In this document: positions 17,295-26,509 of the stretch, one piece after another
Layout: each line of letters opens with the position of its first letter
Numbering within the stretch: position 1 is the first letter of the stretch
Origin: Bordetella genomosp. 12
Lineage (GTDB): Bacteria; Pseudomonadota; Gammaproteobacteria; Burkholderiales; Burkholderiaceae_B
Reading direction: 5' to 3'
Assembly: GCF_002261355.1 (NCBI RefSeq)
Contig: NZ_NEVU01000002.1
Coordinates: 1,116,001-1,180,000 of the forward strand
DNA length: 64,000 nt
Made by a program: the position numbers and the translations under genes
The notes under the pieces: model-generated
The model's input: the letters and a program-made list of their open reading frames with translations, nothing else
Told to the model about the DNA's origin: nothing
Database searches by the model: none

Positions 17295-19346
17295 ATGTTG
17301 CGACTCTGGCAACGCTGGAAGGCGTCCCGTACCGCCGGCCACCAATTGGACAGCCTGCTGGCGGCCGCCAGGCCCGAAGCCGATCTGGTCGAGCGCAATC
17401 TTTGGGTGATCGAACTCGCGCACTGGATCCGGCGCGGCCGCAGTGCGCCGGGCAGCGCCAGTGAAGGGCACCCGCAATTGGCGCGCTTGCGTTATCTGCT
17501 GCACGTCCTTGACCGCCAGCCCGAGACCCGCGAACGGTTCGCGCAGACCTTGCGGTCCGTGGTGGCCGATAACGATGCGCTTTCACTTTTTTGCGACACC
17601 GGCGTGGCGTCGCACCCCGGTTTCTGGGGCGAAGTGGTCGAGCGCCTGCAGGCCCGCTATCTGCCCTCCCCGCCCAACCGCAGCGATATGTTCGCGGTGT
17701 TTTCGCTGGTATTCACCAGCGAGGATGATGCGCAATGGCTGCGCGCCATCGACGAAGACACCCTCGAGCGCCTGCGTGCGCTGCTACAGGTGCCCGACAG
17801 CCGCCGCGACCCCGCCCTGGGTCTGGACGAAGACCGGCTGCCCGGCTTCGAGCAGGCCTTGATCAACAGCCTGCAAGTCTTGGTCAGCCAGGTGCGCGCC
17901 ACAGGGCTGAGCCAGGCCATCCGCTCGCGCCTGCCCGGCCCGGTCAACGAAACCCCGTTCTTTAAGCTGGCCGCCGCGGCGGCCGAACTCAGCAACCCGA
18001 CCATCTGGCGCATGCCGGAAGCCTTCGCGCATTCCCTGGCCTATTTTCGTGCGCTGCTCGACGATTGCCGCCTGCAGGCCCGCAAGGTCTACGCGGAATT
18101 GGAGCAAAACGGCGTGTCGGTGGAAGTGGTGTTCCAGATCGAACGCATGAAGTCGCGCCTGCGCCGCATAGAACTGCTGCTGGGCGTGTGGGTGGATCCC
18201 ACCCAGAAGCACAAGCATCTGCACCTGATGGCCGAGCTCATCCAATCCACCCAGGCTCGGCGCAGTGTGCGGCATCTGGCGGCATCCTCCTTCGCGCATC
18301 TGGCACGCCGTGTCATGGAGCGCACGGCACAGACCGGCGAGCACTACATCGCGCGCGACAGCCGCGAATACCGGGAAATGCTCACGGCAGCGCTGGGCGG
18401 CGGGCTCATCACGGTGGTGACGGTGTATGTCAAGTTCGGCATCTACACCCTGCACGCCGGCCGCTTCATGGAAGGCATTCTGGCCTCGCTGAACTATGCG
18501 TGCAGCTTTCTGGCCATCCACTTTGCGCACTTCACGCTGGCGACCAAACAGCCCGCCATGACGGGCCCGGCGCTGGCCCATCGTCTCGACGACACGGGCA
18601 CACCACAGGGACGGCAAACCTTTGTCGACGACACGGTGGCCATGATCCGCTCCAATACGGCGGCCATTTTCGGCAACCTGGCCGCGGTGTTTCCCGTGGC
18701 CTATGCCGTGCAATGGCTGGCTGTCCACCTGTTCAAGCATCCCTTGCTCACGCCGGAAAAAGCGCAACAAACGATAGACTCTTTTTCCATCTGGGGACCC
18801 ACGCCGCTGTTCGCGATCGCCACCGGCGTCCTGCTGTGGCTGTCCAGCCTGATCGCCGGCTGGGCGGACAACTGGTTTGCGCTGCATCGCGTGCACGATG
18901 CCATGGTGTACAACCGCCGCCTGCGTTATGCCCTGGGCGATCGCGGCGCGCAGCGCTGGGCCGCGTTCTGGCAGCGCAATATTTCCGGCATTGCCGGCAA
19001 TGTTGCGCTGGGCTTTCTGCTGGGATTGGGGCCCGAACTCGTCAGTTTCTTCGGCCCCCAGGTCGAAGTCAGGCACGTCACGCTGAGCACGGGGGCCATG
19101 GGTGCGGCCATCGGCGTCTTGGGCTGGAATGTCGTCCACACGAGCGCATTCTGGCAAGCCGTCGCGGGCATTGCCGCAATGGGCGTGCTCAATGTGGCGG
19201 TCAGCTTTGCGCTGTCGTTCAATCTGGCGCTGCGCTCCCGGGCACTCAAGCGCAGCGACCGCCGCCAGATCAGCAGCGCCGTGCGGCATGCCATTCTGCG
19301 CGCTCCGGGTTCCTTGATTCTGCCTCCCCGGCGCAGGGCGCCCTGA
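17295..19346 (+). CDS. Gcr/COG4389 family membrane protein (annotated historically as site-specific recombinase)
   Basis: A 683-residue protein of the SpecificRecomb family. The N-terminal half is helical and soluble-looking. The C-terminal half has at least six hydrophobic helices (GLITVVTVYVKFGIYTL, LFAIATGVLLWLSSLIAG, NVALGFLLGLGPELVSFFG and others). No tyrosine or serine recombinase motif is visible, so the family name should not be taken as a function. The ATG at 17295 has GAAGGTG at seven bases; the open frame extends to 17205 inside bvgS. It follows bvgS by 55 bases and may be co-transcribed. Confidence 0.7.
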   Translation: MLRLWQRWKASRTAGHQLDSLLAAARPEADLVERNLWVIELAHWIRRGRSAPGSASEGHPQLARLRYLLHVLDRQPETRERFAQTLRSVVADNDALSLFCDTGVASHPGFWGEVVERLQARYLPSPPNRSDMFAVFSLVFTSEDDAQWLRAIDEDTLERLRALLQVPDSRRDPALGLDEDRLPGFEQALINSLQVLVSQVRATGLSQAIRSRLPGPVNETPFFKLAAAAAELSNPTIWRMPEAFAHSLAYFRALLDDCRLQARKVYAELEQNGVSVEVVFQIERMKSRLRRIELLLGVWVDPTQKHKHLHLMAELIQSTQARRSVRHLAASSFAHLARRVMERTAQTGEHYIARDSREYREMLTAALGGGLITVVTVYVKFGIYTLHAGRFMEGILASLNYACSFLAIHFAHFTLATKQPAMTGPALAHRLDDTGTPQGRQTFVDDTVAMIRSNTAAIFGNLAAVFPVAYAVQWLAVHLFKHPLLTPEKAQQTIDSFSIWGPTPLFAIATGVLLWLSSLIAGWADNWFALHRVHDAMVYNRRLRYALGDRGAQRWAAFWQRNISGIAGNVALGFLLGLGPELVSFFGPQVEVRHVTLSTGAMGAAIGVLGWNVVHTSAFWQAVAGIAAMGVLNVAVSFALSFNLALRSRALKRSDRRQISSAVRHAILRAPGSLILPPRRRAP

Positions 19347-19450
19347 GGCGACAGGCGATGGCGGGGCTGACTTGACAGCCCCGGGCGTGACGGGCGACTC
19401 TCGTGTTTCCGGTGGCTCAATGGCTGCCCAGGCAGGAGAGTCATTCCCCC

Positions 19451-21148
19451 ATGTTGCAAGCGCCCTCCGGACAAAACGACCTTCCCCCGGGCACCACGCC
19501 CCAAATGGACACCGCGTCGGCAAGCGTGGCCGCCCCGCTGCGGCACCCCGCGTTCCGCACCATCTGGATCGCCAACCTATTCGCCAACCTCGGCATCTGG
19601 GCCCAGTCCGTGGCCGCCGCGTGGATCGTCACCACGCAGCAGAGCAGCCCCGTGATGGTCGCCATGATTCAGGTGGCCGCGGCCTTGCCGCTGGTGCTGC
19701 TGTCCATCCTCACCGGCGTGATCGCAGACAACTACGATCGCCGCAAGGTCATGCTGGCGGGCATGAGCATGGAGCTCGTCATCGGGGTGATCATCACCAC
19801 GCTCGCCTTTCTCGGAGTGTTACATCCGGTCAGCCTGATCGTCGCCGTCTTTTTCATGTCGGTGGGCAGCGCCATTGTCACGCCCGCCTGGCAGGCCGCT
19901 GTCGGCGAACAAGTGCCCAAATCCGAAGTCAGCCGGGCCATCCTGCTCAATTCCGTCAACTTCAACGTGGCCCGGGCCCTGGGGCCGGCGCTGGGCGGGC
20001 TGCTATTGGGCATGTTCGGCGCGCCCTGGGTCTTCCTGTTCAACTGTGTTTGTTACGCCTCGCTGATCTGGGCCATATGGGTGTGGCGGCGGGATCTGCC
20101 CAAACGGTCCTTGCCGCCTGAGCGGATATTCGAGGGGATGGTGGCTGCCTGGCGGTTCACCGAGTATTCCAGCGTGACCAGGCTGGTCATGTTGCGCTCC
20201 TTCAGCTTTGGGATTTCGGCCAGCGCACTCTGGGCCCTGCTGCCCTTGCTCGCCCATGACCATGTCTCGGGCAGTGCGTCGCTATACGGTTATATGTTGG
20301 GCGCCTTGGGGCTGGGCGCCATCAGCGGCAGTTTCTGGATCAGCGGGGCGCAACGCCGCTTTGGCACCAGCCGGCTGATCAGTGCCGGTGCGCTCGTGAT
20401 GGCCGCATGTCTACTACTTTTGGGCACGGTGGACAGCCTGGCGCTGCTCTTTCCCGCCTTGCTGGTCGCGGGCAGTTGCTGGATCGCCGTGCTGGCGACC
20501 TACAACACGTCCATCCAGGTGCTGGTGCCCGATTGGGTCAAGGCGCGCGCCTTGGCGCTCTATCAGATGTCGATGTTTGGCGGCCTGGCACTGGGGTCCT
20601 TTACCTGGGGCCATTTCGCCGAAACCCTCGGCGTCAAAGGCAGCCTGGCGGCCGCAGGCGTGACTTTGGCATTTACGGCGCTGTTGTTTTTCCGTTCCCA
20701 TCTGCCGAGCCTGAACGACACGCAGGATCTGGCTGCCTGGCCTTCGGCCTCGCAATCCCCCGCCCGACAGGATTTCAATCCGCAGCGCGGCGCCATCATC
20801 ATTCATGTCCATTACCACATAGAAGAAGACAAACAAGCTGGTTTTCTGAGCAGTTTGCGCCCCTTGCGGCGCATGCGCATGCGCAATGGCGCCGATCAAT
20901 GGCAGGTGTTCCGCGATTTGGCCGACCTGTCATTGTGGACAGAAGTATTCGTCGTGGATAACTGGTTCCAGTATCTACGCATGATGGACAGGATGACGCT
21001 GGCCGACAAAATGGTACTGGAAGCCGTTCAGGCCTTTCACGACGGGCCACAGCCTCCACAGGTGAGCCAGGCGGTGAGTTATCTGGCCATACGCAGCCGT
21101 GCCGAAGTTAATGAGCCGCCACAACAGGACATACGAGCCGGCACTTGA
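19451..21148 (+). CDS. MFS transporter of the EntS-like MFS_3 family with C-terminal ferredoxin-like domain
   Basis: 565 residues. Twelve hydrophobic helices occupy roughly 45-425, with the MFS loop motif ADNYDRRKVM between helices 2 and 3. A soluble tail of about 120 residues (IIIHVHYHIEE to YLAIRSRAEV) resembles the stress-responsive barrel fused to this family. Members export siderophores or other small molecules; the substrate here is unknown. ATG at 19451 was chosen. The purine-rich AGGAGAG lies somewhat far upstream, so a start at 19505 is possible. Confidence 0.8.
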   Translation: MLQAPSGQNDLPPGTTPQMDTASASVAAPLRHPAFRTIWIANLFANLGIWAQSVAAAWIVTTQQSSPVMVAMIQVAAALPLVLLSILTGVIADNYDRRKVMLAGMSMELVIGVIITTLAFLGVLHPVSLIVAVFFMSVGSAIVTPAWQAAVGEQVPKSEVSRAILLNSVNFNVARALGPALGGLLLGMFGAPWVFLFNCVCYASLIWAIWVWRRDLPKRSLPPERIFEGMVAAWRFTEYSSVTRLVMLRSFSFGISASALWALLPLLAHDHVSGSASLYGYMLGALGLGAISGSFWISGAQRRFGTSRLISAGALVMAACLLLLGTVDSLALLFPALLVAGSCWIAVLATYNTSIQVLVPDWVKARALALYQMSMFGGLALGSFTWGHFAETLGVKGSLAAAGVTLAFTALLFFRSHLPSLNDTQDLAAWPSASQSPARQDFNPQRGAIIIHVHYHIEEDKQAGFLSSLRPLRRMRMRNGADQWQVFRDLADLSLWTEVFVVDNWFQYLRMMDRMTLADKMVLEAVQAFHDGPQPPQVSQAVSYLAIRSRAEVNEPPQQDIRAGT

Positions 21149-21577
21149 AGAAACTCAATCCGTAATGAGATCGCGGCGCAGTTGTGATAATTTCGTACCT
21201 CAGGCATTATGAATAAATCGGTACCGCAACGGTACCCGGCGTTGTGGCAAACCCCGCGCCATCGCAAGAGACAGTAGACATCGGGAACCGCCGCGCATCG
21301 CGTAAATGGCGGTTTGCATAAATCGGCGTTTATGTGAGCCTTACCCTATGAAAGTCAATGCGCTTGTCTGCTTGCCCTCCGCATTCTGCGGGCTCACACC
21401 CATGCTGCGCGCCCGCTGTGCGCGGCTGACTCCCTGTACCAAGAATTAAACAGCGCCAGGCTCGAGCCTGGCGTTTGACGTCCGCCCCGGGCGGACATGA
21501 TCCGGGATTCTCTTTTGCGGCAGCCGCCGAGCAGATCCCTAAACTTGTAGAGCGTGAGCCCTTTCGGAGAATCGAGC
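21149..21577. other. Intergenic region between the MFS gene and gadB
   Basis: 429 bases with no gene that I trust. The first 150 are moderately AT-rich. Two adjacent dyads stand out: a perfect 20-base palindrome CGCCAGGCTCGAGCCTGGCG at 21454-21473, and GTCCGCCC-C-GGGCGGAC at 21480-21496. The first is followed by TTTG and may be a weak terminator, the second could be part of the gadB leader. GGAGA before 21578 is the gadB ribosome site. Confidence 0.45.
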
Positions 21578-22957
21578 ATGAGTCAATCCCCTGACCTCTT
21601 GACCCCCTACGATCAATTCAATTTTGAAGTCCCTGAAGATCATTTCCCCAAGACGGGGATGAGTTCGCGGGCCGCTCAGGCGATCGTGCTCAGCGATGAG
21701 TGGACCGATACCAACCCGATGTTAAACATGTCGTCGTTCGTGACCACCTATGCCGAGCCCGAGGCTCGCGCGGTGGCGCACCAGAACATGTTCAAGAACT
21801 ACATCGACCACGACATGTATCCGCAGCTCTTCGCCATGGAAACCCGCATGGTCAAGTGGCTGCACGAACTCTGGAATGGCCCCAAAGGGGTCGAACCCTA
21901 CGGCACGGCCACCGTCGGCTCTTCCGAGGCGTGCATGCTGGCGGGACTGGCGCACAAGTGGAACTGGCGTCAGCGCCGCCAGAAGGAAGGCAAGGACGCC
22001 AGCCGTCCGAACATGGTGACGGGCGGCAATGTGCAGATCGTGTGGAAGAAGTTTCTGCGCTATTTCGACGTCGAGCCGCGCATTGTGCCGCTCAAGCCCG
22101 GCCAATACACCCTGACGGCCGAAGAGCTCGACCAATACGTCGACGAGAACACCATCGCGGTGGTGGCCATCGCCGGCCAGACCTTCACCGGAGAGGATGA
22201 CGACATCCAGGGCATCCACGATTGGCTCGACGCCTACGAAAAGAAGACGGGCGTCTCCATCCCGATGCACATCGACGGCGCCTCGGGCGGTTTCGTCAAC
22301 CCCTTCCTTTATCCCGACTACAAGTGGGACTTCCGGCTGCCGCGCGTGCAATCCATCAACGCTTCGGGCCACAAGTATGGCCTGACGCCGCCGGGGCTGG
22401 GCTGGGTGATCTTCCGTGAACGCGAGATCTTCAACGAAGAACTGGTGTTCTACGTCAACTACCTGGGCGGCGAGATGCCGACGGCCACGTTGAATTTCAG
22501 CCGCAACTCCATGCAGGTCGCGGCGCAGTACTACCAGTTCCTGCGCCTGGGCTTCGAGGGCTACCGCCGCATCATGCAGCGCACCCTGGACAATGCCGTG
22601 GCGCTGCGTAAACGCCTGATCGACAGCGGCTACTTCACCATCATGAACGACACCCAGCGTATCCCGGTCGTGGCCGTGACCCTGGACAAGAAGGTGAAGA
22701 AGTTCAGTGAGTTCGACGTGTCGAACAAGGTGCGCGAAAAGGGCTGGGTGTTGTCTGCCTATCAGATGCCGGCCAATGCCGAGTCCGTCAACAGCCTGCG
22801 CGTCGTGGTGCGCCCGCATATCAACCACAACGTGTCGATGAAACTGGCCGACGACATCATCAATGCATGCAAGTGGCTCGACCAGCACGGCGGTACCGCC
22901 ACGCCGCCGGAACTGCATGGCCATCCCGACGAGAAGACCACTCCGGCCAAGTGCTGA
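21578..22957 (+). CDS. gadB: Glutamate decarboxylase
   Basis: PLP-dependent enzyme converting glutamate to GABA and CO2 with proton consumption in the cytoplasm. It is 459 residues, close to E. coli GadB (466). PLP-binding signatures are visible: GSSEACMLAG, HIDGASGGFVNPF, and Schiff-base Lys K266 in NASGHKYGLTPPG. The N-terminus FPKTGMSSRAA and the C-terminal His-rich RPHINHNVS segment fit the Gad family. ATG at 21578 has GGAGA at eight bases. An AspT-family exchanger lies 89 bases downstream on the same strand, so the pair probably works as an acid-resistance system. Confidence 0.93.
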   Translation: MSQSPDLLTPYDQFNFEVPEDHFPKTGMSSRAAQAIVLSDEWTDTNPMLNMSSFVTTYAEPEARAVAHQNMFKNYIDHDMYPQLFAMETRMVKWLHELWNGPKGVEPYGTATVGSSEACMLAGLAHKWNWRQRRQKEGKDASRPNMVTGGNVQIVWKKFLRYFDVEPRIVPLKPGQYTLTAEELDQYVDENTIAVVAIAGQTFTGEDDDIQGIHDWLDAYEKKTGVSIPMHIDGASGGFVNPFLYPDYKWDFRLPRVQSINASGHKYGLTPPGLGWVIFREREIFNEELVFYVNYLGGEMPTATLNFSRNSMQVAAQYYQFLRLGFEGYRRIMQRTLDNAVALRKRLIDSGYFTIMNDTQRIPVVAVTLDKKVKKFSEFDVSNKVREKGWVLSAYQMPANAESVNSLRVVVRPHINHNVSMKLADDIINACKWLDQHGGTATPPELHGHPDEKTTPAKC

Positions 22958-23046
22958 TGCCGGTGTCGTTACTCGCGTAACCCACAACGCGCTCCCCGTT
23001 GATACGGGGGCGCGTTGTTGCAGTCTGGTGCTATCTGGAGCGCAAC

Positions 23047-24747
23047 ATGCACTCAGCAATGCAATTCCTTGCGGATAATCCGTATATTTTGCTCTTTTTG
23101 ACCATCGGCCTGGCCGTATGGGTGGGCAAACTCAACATCAAGGGCTATGGCCTGGGCTCGGTCGCCGCGGCCATCGTCGTGGGCTGCCTGCTGGCCACCG
23201 CTGCGGCGAGTTACGGCGTGAAGTTCCATCTGGACGACTTCGCCAAGTCGCTGCTGTATTACCTGTTCATGTACGGCGTGGGTCTGCGTGTCGGACCGTC
23301 CTTTCTCAACGCCCTGAACAAAGAATCCATCAATTACGCCATCCTCGCCGTGATTGCCCCGGTGCTCGGGCTGGTGATCGTGGTCTACGGCGTGAATTTC
23401 TTCGACCTGCCCCAAGGTGCAGCAGGCGGCGTGTTGGCCGGCTCGCAGACCATGTCGGCGGCCATCGGCTCGGCCGAACAGGCCATCAGTTCGGGGGCCC
23501 TGCCTTTGCGCGACAACATGACCGCGCAACAGGTCGACGCCATGATTGCCCTGTCCTATGGGATTACCTATATCTGGGGCACGGTCGGCATCATTCTGCT
23601 GTGCAAATACCTTCCCCGAATCTGGGGCGTGGACGCCAAGAAGGCCGCGCATGAGTTCGAAAAGGATCATGGCGTGCCCAATGTGGACGACGCCGGCATC
23701 ACCGCCTTCCACCCCTTCGACGTGCGGGCTTATCGGATCGTCAACGACGCGCCCATAGGCAAGAGCATCAAGGATTTCCGCAATCGCTGGCCCGAGTACC
23801 AGGTCATCAACGTCGAGCGCGACAACCAGTTGCTGGGGGCCGATGAGGCCATCGTCTTCCAGAAGAACGATGTCGTGGCGCTGGGCGGCAATCTGCAGTC
23901 CATGACCGACAACATGGGTATCCTGGGTCCGGAAGTCCCGGATGCCAAGGCCTTGAATGTGCCGTTGGATCAAGCCGAGATTCTGGTGATGAACAAGGAC
24001 ACCATGGGCATTCCGCTCAAGGACTTCCGCAGCCATCCCCTGGCCGGCCAGATTCAGCTGCAACGCATCGAGCGCGGCGGCGTGCCTATCCCCATGGGCC
24101 TGGAAACCAAGCTGCAAAAGCGCGACGTGCTTTTCGTCACGGGCTTGAAGGTCGCCGTGGACAAAGCGGGCGACATTTTTGGCGTGATCGCGCGCCACAG
24201 CTCGGCAACTGACCTGCTGACCCTGTCGGCCGGCATGATCCTAGGCTTTCTGATCGGGTTGATCGAGGTCCCGGCGTTCGGCGCCAAGGTGGGTCTGGGC
24301 AATGCCGGCGGCCTGCTGCTTTCGGGCATCATTGTTTCCTCCATCTCTTCGCGCTTGCGCTTTTTCGGTAATACGCCCAACGCCGCACGCAACATCCTGG
24401 AGGATCTCGGGCTTATCGGCTTTGTCGCCATCGTCGGCATCAACGCCGGCGCCGAGCTGCTCAGCCAGCTGACCGGCACGATCGCGCTGAAGATCTTCGC
24501 GGTGGGCTTCCTGGCGTCGACCATCCCGCCCATCATCATCTGGGCGATCGGGTTCCACATCATGAAGATCAATCCCGCGCTGCTCATGGGTGCCACCGCC
24601 GGGGCGCGCAGCCACTCGGGCCCGGCCCGCGAGGCGGCCAAAGAGGTGGGCTCCAGCGTGCCGTGGCTCAGCTTCCCGGTGGGTTACGCCGTGTCGGGTG
24701 TCTTGCTGACCGTATTCGGCTACTTCGCGATGATGATGGCCAAGTAA
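23047..24747 (+). CDS. aspT: AspT/YidE-family exchanger, probable glutamate/GABA or aspartate/alanine antiporter
   Basis: 566-residue membrane protein with two hydrophobic blocks of about five helices each (about 10-195 and 390-565), separated by two RCK_C (TrkA-C) domains at about 220-385 (VNDAPIGKSIKDFRNR and MNKDTMGIPLKDFRSH). This is the AspT layout. The ATG at 23047 has GGAG at eight bases. Known AspT exchanges aspartate for alanine. Because the partner gene here is a glutamate decarboxylase, glutamate/GABA exchange is the more economical guess, by inference only. A strong terminator closes the unit. Confidence 0.85.
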   Translation: MHSAMQFLADNPYILLFLTIGLAVWVGKLNIKGYGLGSVAAAIVVGCLLATAAASYGVKFHLDDFAKSLLYYLFMYGVGLRVGPSFLNALNKESINYAILAVIAPVLGLVIVVYGVNFFDLPQGAAGGVLAGSQTMSAAIGSAEQAISSGALPLRDNMTAQQVDAMIALSYGITYIWGTVGIILLCKYLPRIWGVDAKKAAHEFEKDHGVPNVDDAGITAFHPFDVRAYRIVNDAPIGKSIKDFRNRWPEYQVINVERDNQLLGADEAIVFQKNDVVALGGNLQSMTDNMGILGPEVPDAKALNVPLDQAEILVMNKDTMGIPLKDFRSHPLAGQIQLQRIERGGVPIPMGLETKLQKRDVLFVTGLKVAVDKAGDIFGVIARHSSATDLLTLSAGMILGFLIGLIEVPAFGAKVGLGNAGGLLLSGIIVSSISSRLRFFGNTPNAARNILEDLGLIGFVAIVGINAGAELLSQLTGTIALKIFAVGFLASTIPPIIIWAIGFHIMKINPALLMGATAGARSHSGPAREAAKEVGSSVPWLSFPVGYAVSGVLLTVFGYFAMMMAK

Positions 24748-24784
24748 GGCAAAGCGCTGCCCGCAACGGCAGGGCATGAAGAAG

Positions 24785-24812
24785 GGGCGGACTTTGCGGT
24801 CCGCCCTTTTTT
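24785..24812 (+). terminator. Rho-independent terminator of gadB-aspT
   Basis: GGGCGGAC-TTTGCG-GTCCGCCC followed by TTTTTT, 38 bases after the aspT stop. A textbook intrinsic terminator closing the operon. Confidence 0.92.
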
Positions 24813-24912
24813 CTTGTCGCGTCGGGTCCGGGCCGGCCGCCGTGTTCAACGAATGCTGGCTTTGCGCGCAGGCCTGGGTACAATGCCGCGCTTTCCGCTT
24901 ACAAGCCCCGCC

Positions 24913-25431
24913 ATGCGCGCAGCCCCTTTCCCGCCATCGATATTTCTCTACACCGAAGAGCAACGCGGCAACCAGCTCGTCGAATCGGAAGTCGTCGGCA
25001 TGCTTTCGGATATTTCCGGCGCGGAGAAATTCGTGGTGATCCGTGACCCGCACGCCGATCTGCAATATGTCTATCGTGTCGATCATGCCAGCAGCAATCT
25101 GGATGCGGTGGCCATGACCCAGGCCGATGCCGCGCATTTCGATGGCAAGCACAGCATCCAGATCAATGCCATGAGCTATCGTCTGGGCACCCCAGCGGCG
25201 GCGCTCGCCTTGCTGCGTGGCACGACGCATTGGATTCAGGACAAAGGAGCGCTGTTGTCCGTGCTTTTGCACAATGCGGCCAGCCGCGGCGCCGGCTTCA
25301 GCCCTCGGCGTATCCACCGCGAACGCGTGTACGCGGTGCCGCCCGGCGTGCCGATCGAACGCCTGTCCCGGCACGACCCTGGCGAGCAAGACGGCAGTCT
25401 CTGGCTCATGCCCGAGGGCGATGAGCGTTAA
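24913..25431 (+). CDS. Conserved-looking hypothetical protein, 172 residues
   Basis: I do not recognise a family. From ATG at 24913 it is a 172-residue soluble protein without signal peptide or TM helix. The middle contains [19 protein letters not shown] and a basic stretch [20 protein letters not shown]. Codon use is like its neighbours, so it is likely real. ATG at 24883 is in frame, but it lies in a TACAATG string that looks like a -10 element. The gene is 73 bases upstream of psd on the same strand and may share its transcript. Confidence 0.6.
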   Translation: MRAAPFPPSIFLYTEEQRGNQLVESEVVGMLSDISGAEKFVVIRDPHADLQYVYRVDHASSNLDAVAMTQADAAHFDGKHSIQINAMSYRLGTPAAALALLRGTTHWIQDKGALLSVLLHNAASRGAGFSPRRIHRERVYAVPPGVPIERLSRHDPGEQDGSLWLMPEGDER

Positions 25432-25504
25432 GACGCCCCAGACGTTACACTTCAGCCTTGTTTTGACCCGCCGGCCCGCAGCGCGCCGGCTATTCAGGGT
25501 ACCC

Positions 25505-26395
25505 ATGACGATCAAAGACCAGATTTTCCTCGCCAGCCAGTATCTCGCACCGCACCATCTCGTTTCGCGTGCCATGGGCGCGTTGGCCGACAGCCGCGCC
25601 CCTGAACTGAAAAACGCCATGATTTCGCGTTTCGTGCGGCGCTACCAGGTCAATATGAGCGAGGCCCTGGTCGAGGATCCACGCGCCTACGCCAGCTTCA
25701 ACGATTTCTTCACTCGCGCGCTCAAGCCCGATGCCCGTCCGCTGGACGATGATCCGGCCAATATCGTGTCCCCGGCCGATGGCGCCATCAGCCAACTCGG
25801 GCCTATTCAGGCCGGCCGTATCTTCCAGGCCAAGGGCCACAGCTTTGGGTTGAGCGCTTTGCTGGGCGGCGATGACGCGCGCGCCGCGCCTTTCGAGGGC
25901 GGGGATTTCGCCACGATCTATCTTTCTCCGCGTGACTATCATCGCGTGCATATGCCCGTCACGGGCACCTTGCGTGAGATGGTTCACATCCCGGGCCGGC
26001 TGTTCTCCGTCAATCCGCTCACGGCCAGCCATGTGCCGGAGCTGTTTGCCCGCAACGAACGGGTCGCCTGCATCTTCGATACGGAACATGGCCCCATGGC
26101 CCTGGTCCTGGTTGGCGCGATGATCGTGGCCTCCATAGAGACCACCTGGGCTGGCCTGGTGACCCCGCACAAACGTCAGACACGCAGCGTGCGTTATGAC
26201 AGCCCGGCGCGCGAACCCATCACGCTGGCGCGCGGCGCGGAGATGGGCCGTTTCAGGCTGGGCTCGACCGTCGTCGTATTGTTCGGACCGCGGCGCATCC
26301 GCTGGCTGGATACGCCCTCGGTGCGCGGCCCGATCCGCATGGGTGAGACCCTGGCGCTGCCCGCGCCGCCTAGCGCCGACGTGCTCGCGATCTGA
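25505..26395 (+). CDS. psd: Phosphatidylserine decarboxylase proenzyme
   Basis: Makes phosphatidylethanolamine from phosphatidylserine at the inner membrane. 296 residues. The self-cleavage/pyruvoyl motif LGST is in [13 protein letters not shown] near the C-terminus. Other family motifs are [39 protein letters not shown] and [12 protein letters not shown]. The ATG at 25505 gives the normal length, although the frame is open much further upstream. It will be processed into alpha and beta chains. Confidence 0.93.
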   Translation: MTIKDQIFLASQYLAPHHLVSRAMGALADSRAPELKNAMISRFVRRYQVNMSEALVEDPRAYASFNDFFTRALKPDARPLDDDPANIVSPADGAISQLGPIQAGRIFQAKGHSFGLSALLGGDDARAAPFEGGDFATIYLSPRDYHRVHMPVTGTLREMVHIPGRLFSVNPLTASHVPELFARNERVACIFDTEHGPMALVLVGAMIVASIETTWAGLVTPHKRQTRSVRYDSPAREPITLARGAEMGRFRLGSTVVVLFGPRRIRWLDTPSVRGPIRMGETLALPAPPSADVLAI

Positions 26396-26509
26396 CTATC
26401 GTCGTTTCCAGAAAGCGAAAATTCCTTTATTGATTTATTCGCTTTCCGGGCACTGAAGGCACTGATAGATTGCCGGGTTTGGCGCAGATCGCGCCTGTCC
26501 GGAGTTCCC

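Noticed and set aside
17295-19346. Mobile element because of the site-specific recombinase label
   Set aside because: No inverted repeats, target duplications, att-like repeats or integrase motifs nearby.
17784-19523. Long minus-strand open frame opposite the Gcr gene
   Set aside because: Same reason: high-GC antisense frame, low-complexity His/Arg/Gln-rich translation.
21454-21496. Paired palindromes before gadB as an insertion-sequence end
   Set aside because: The dyads are self-contained, no transposase is nearby, and no second copy was seen.
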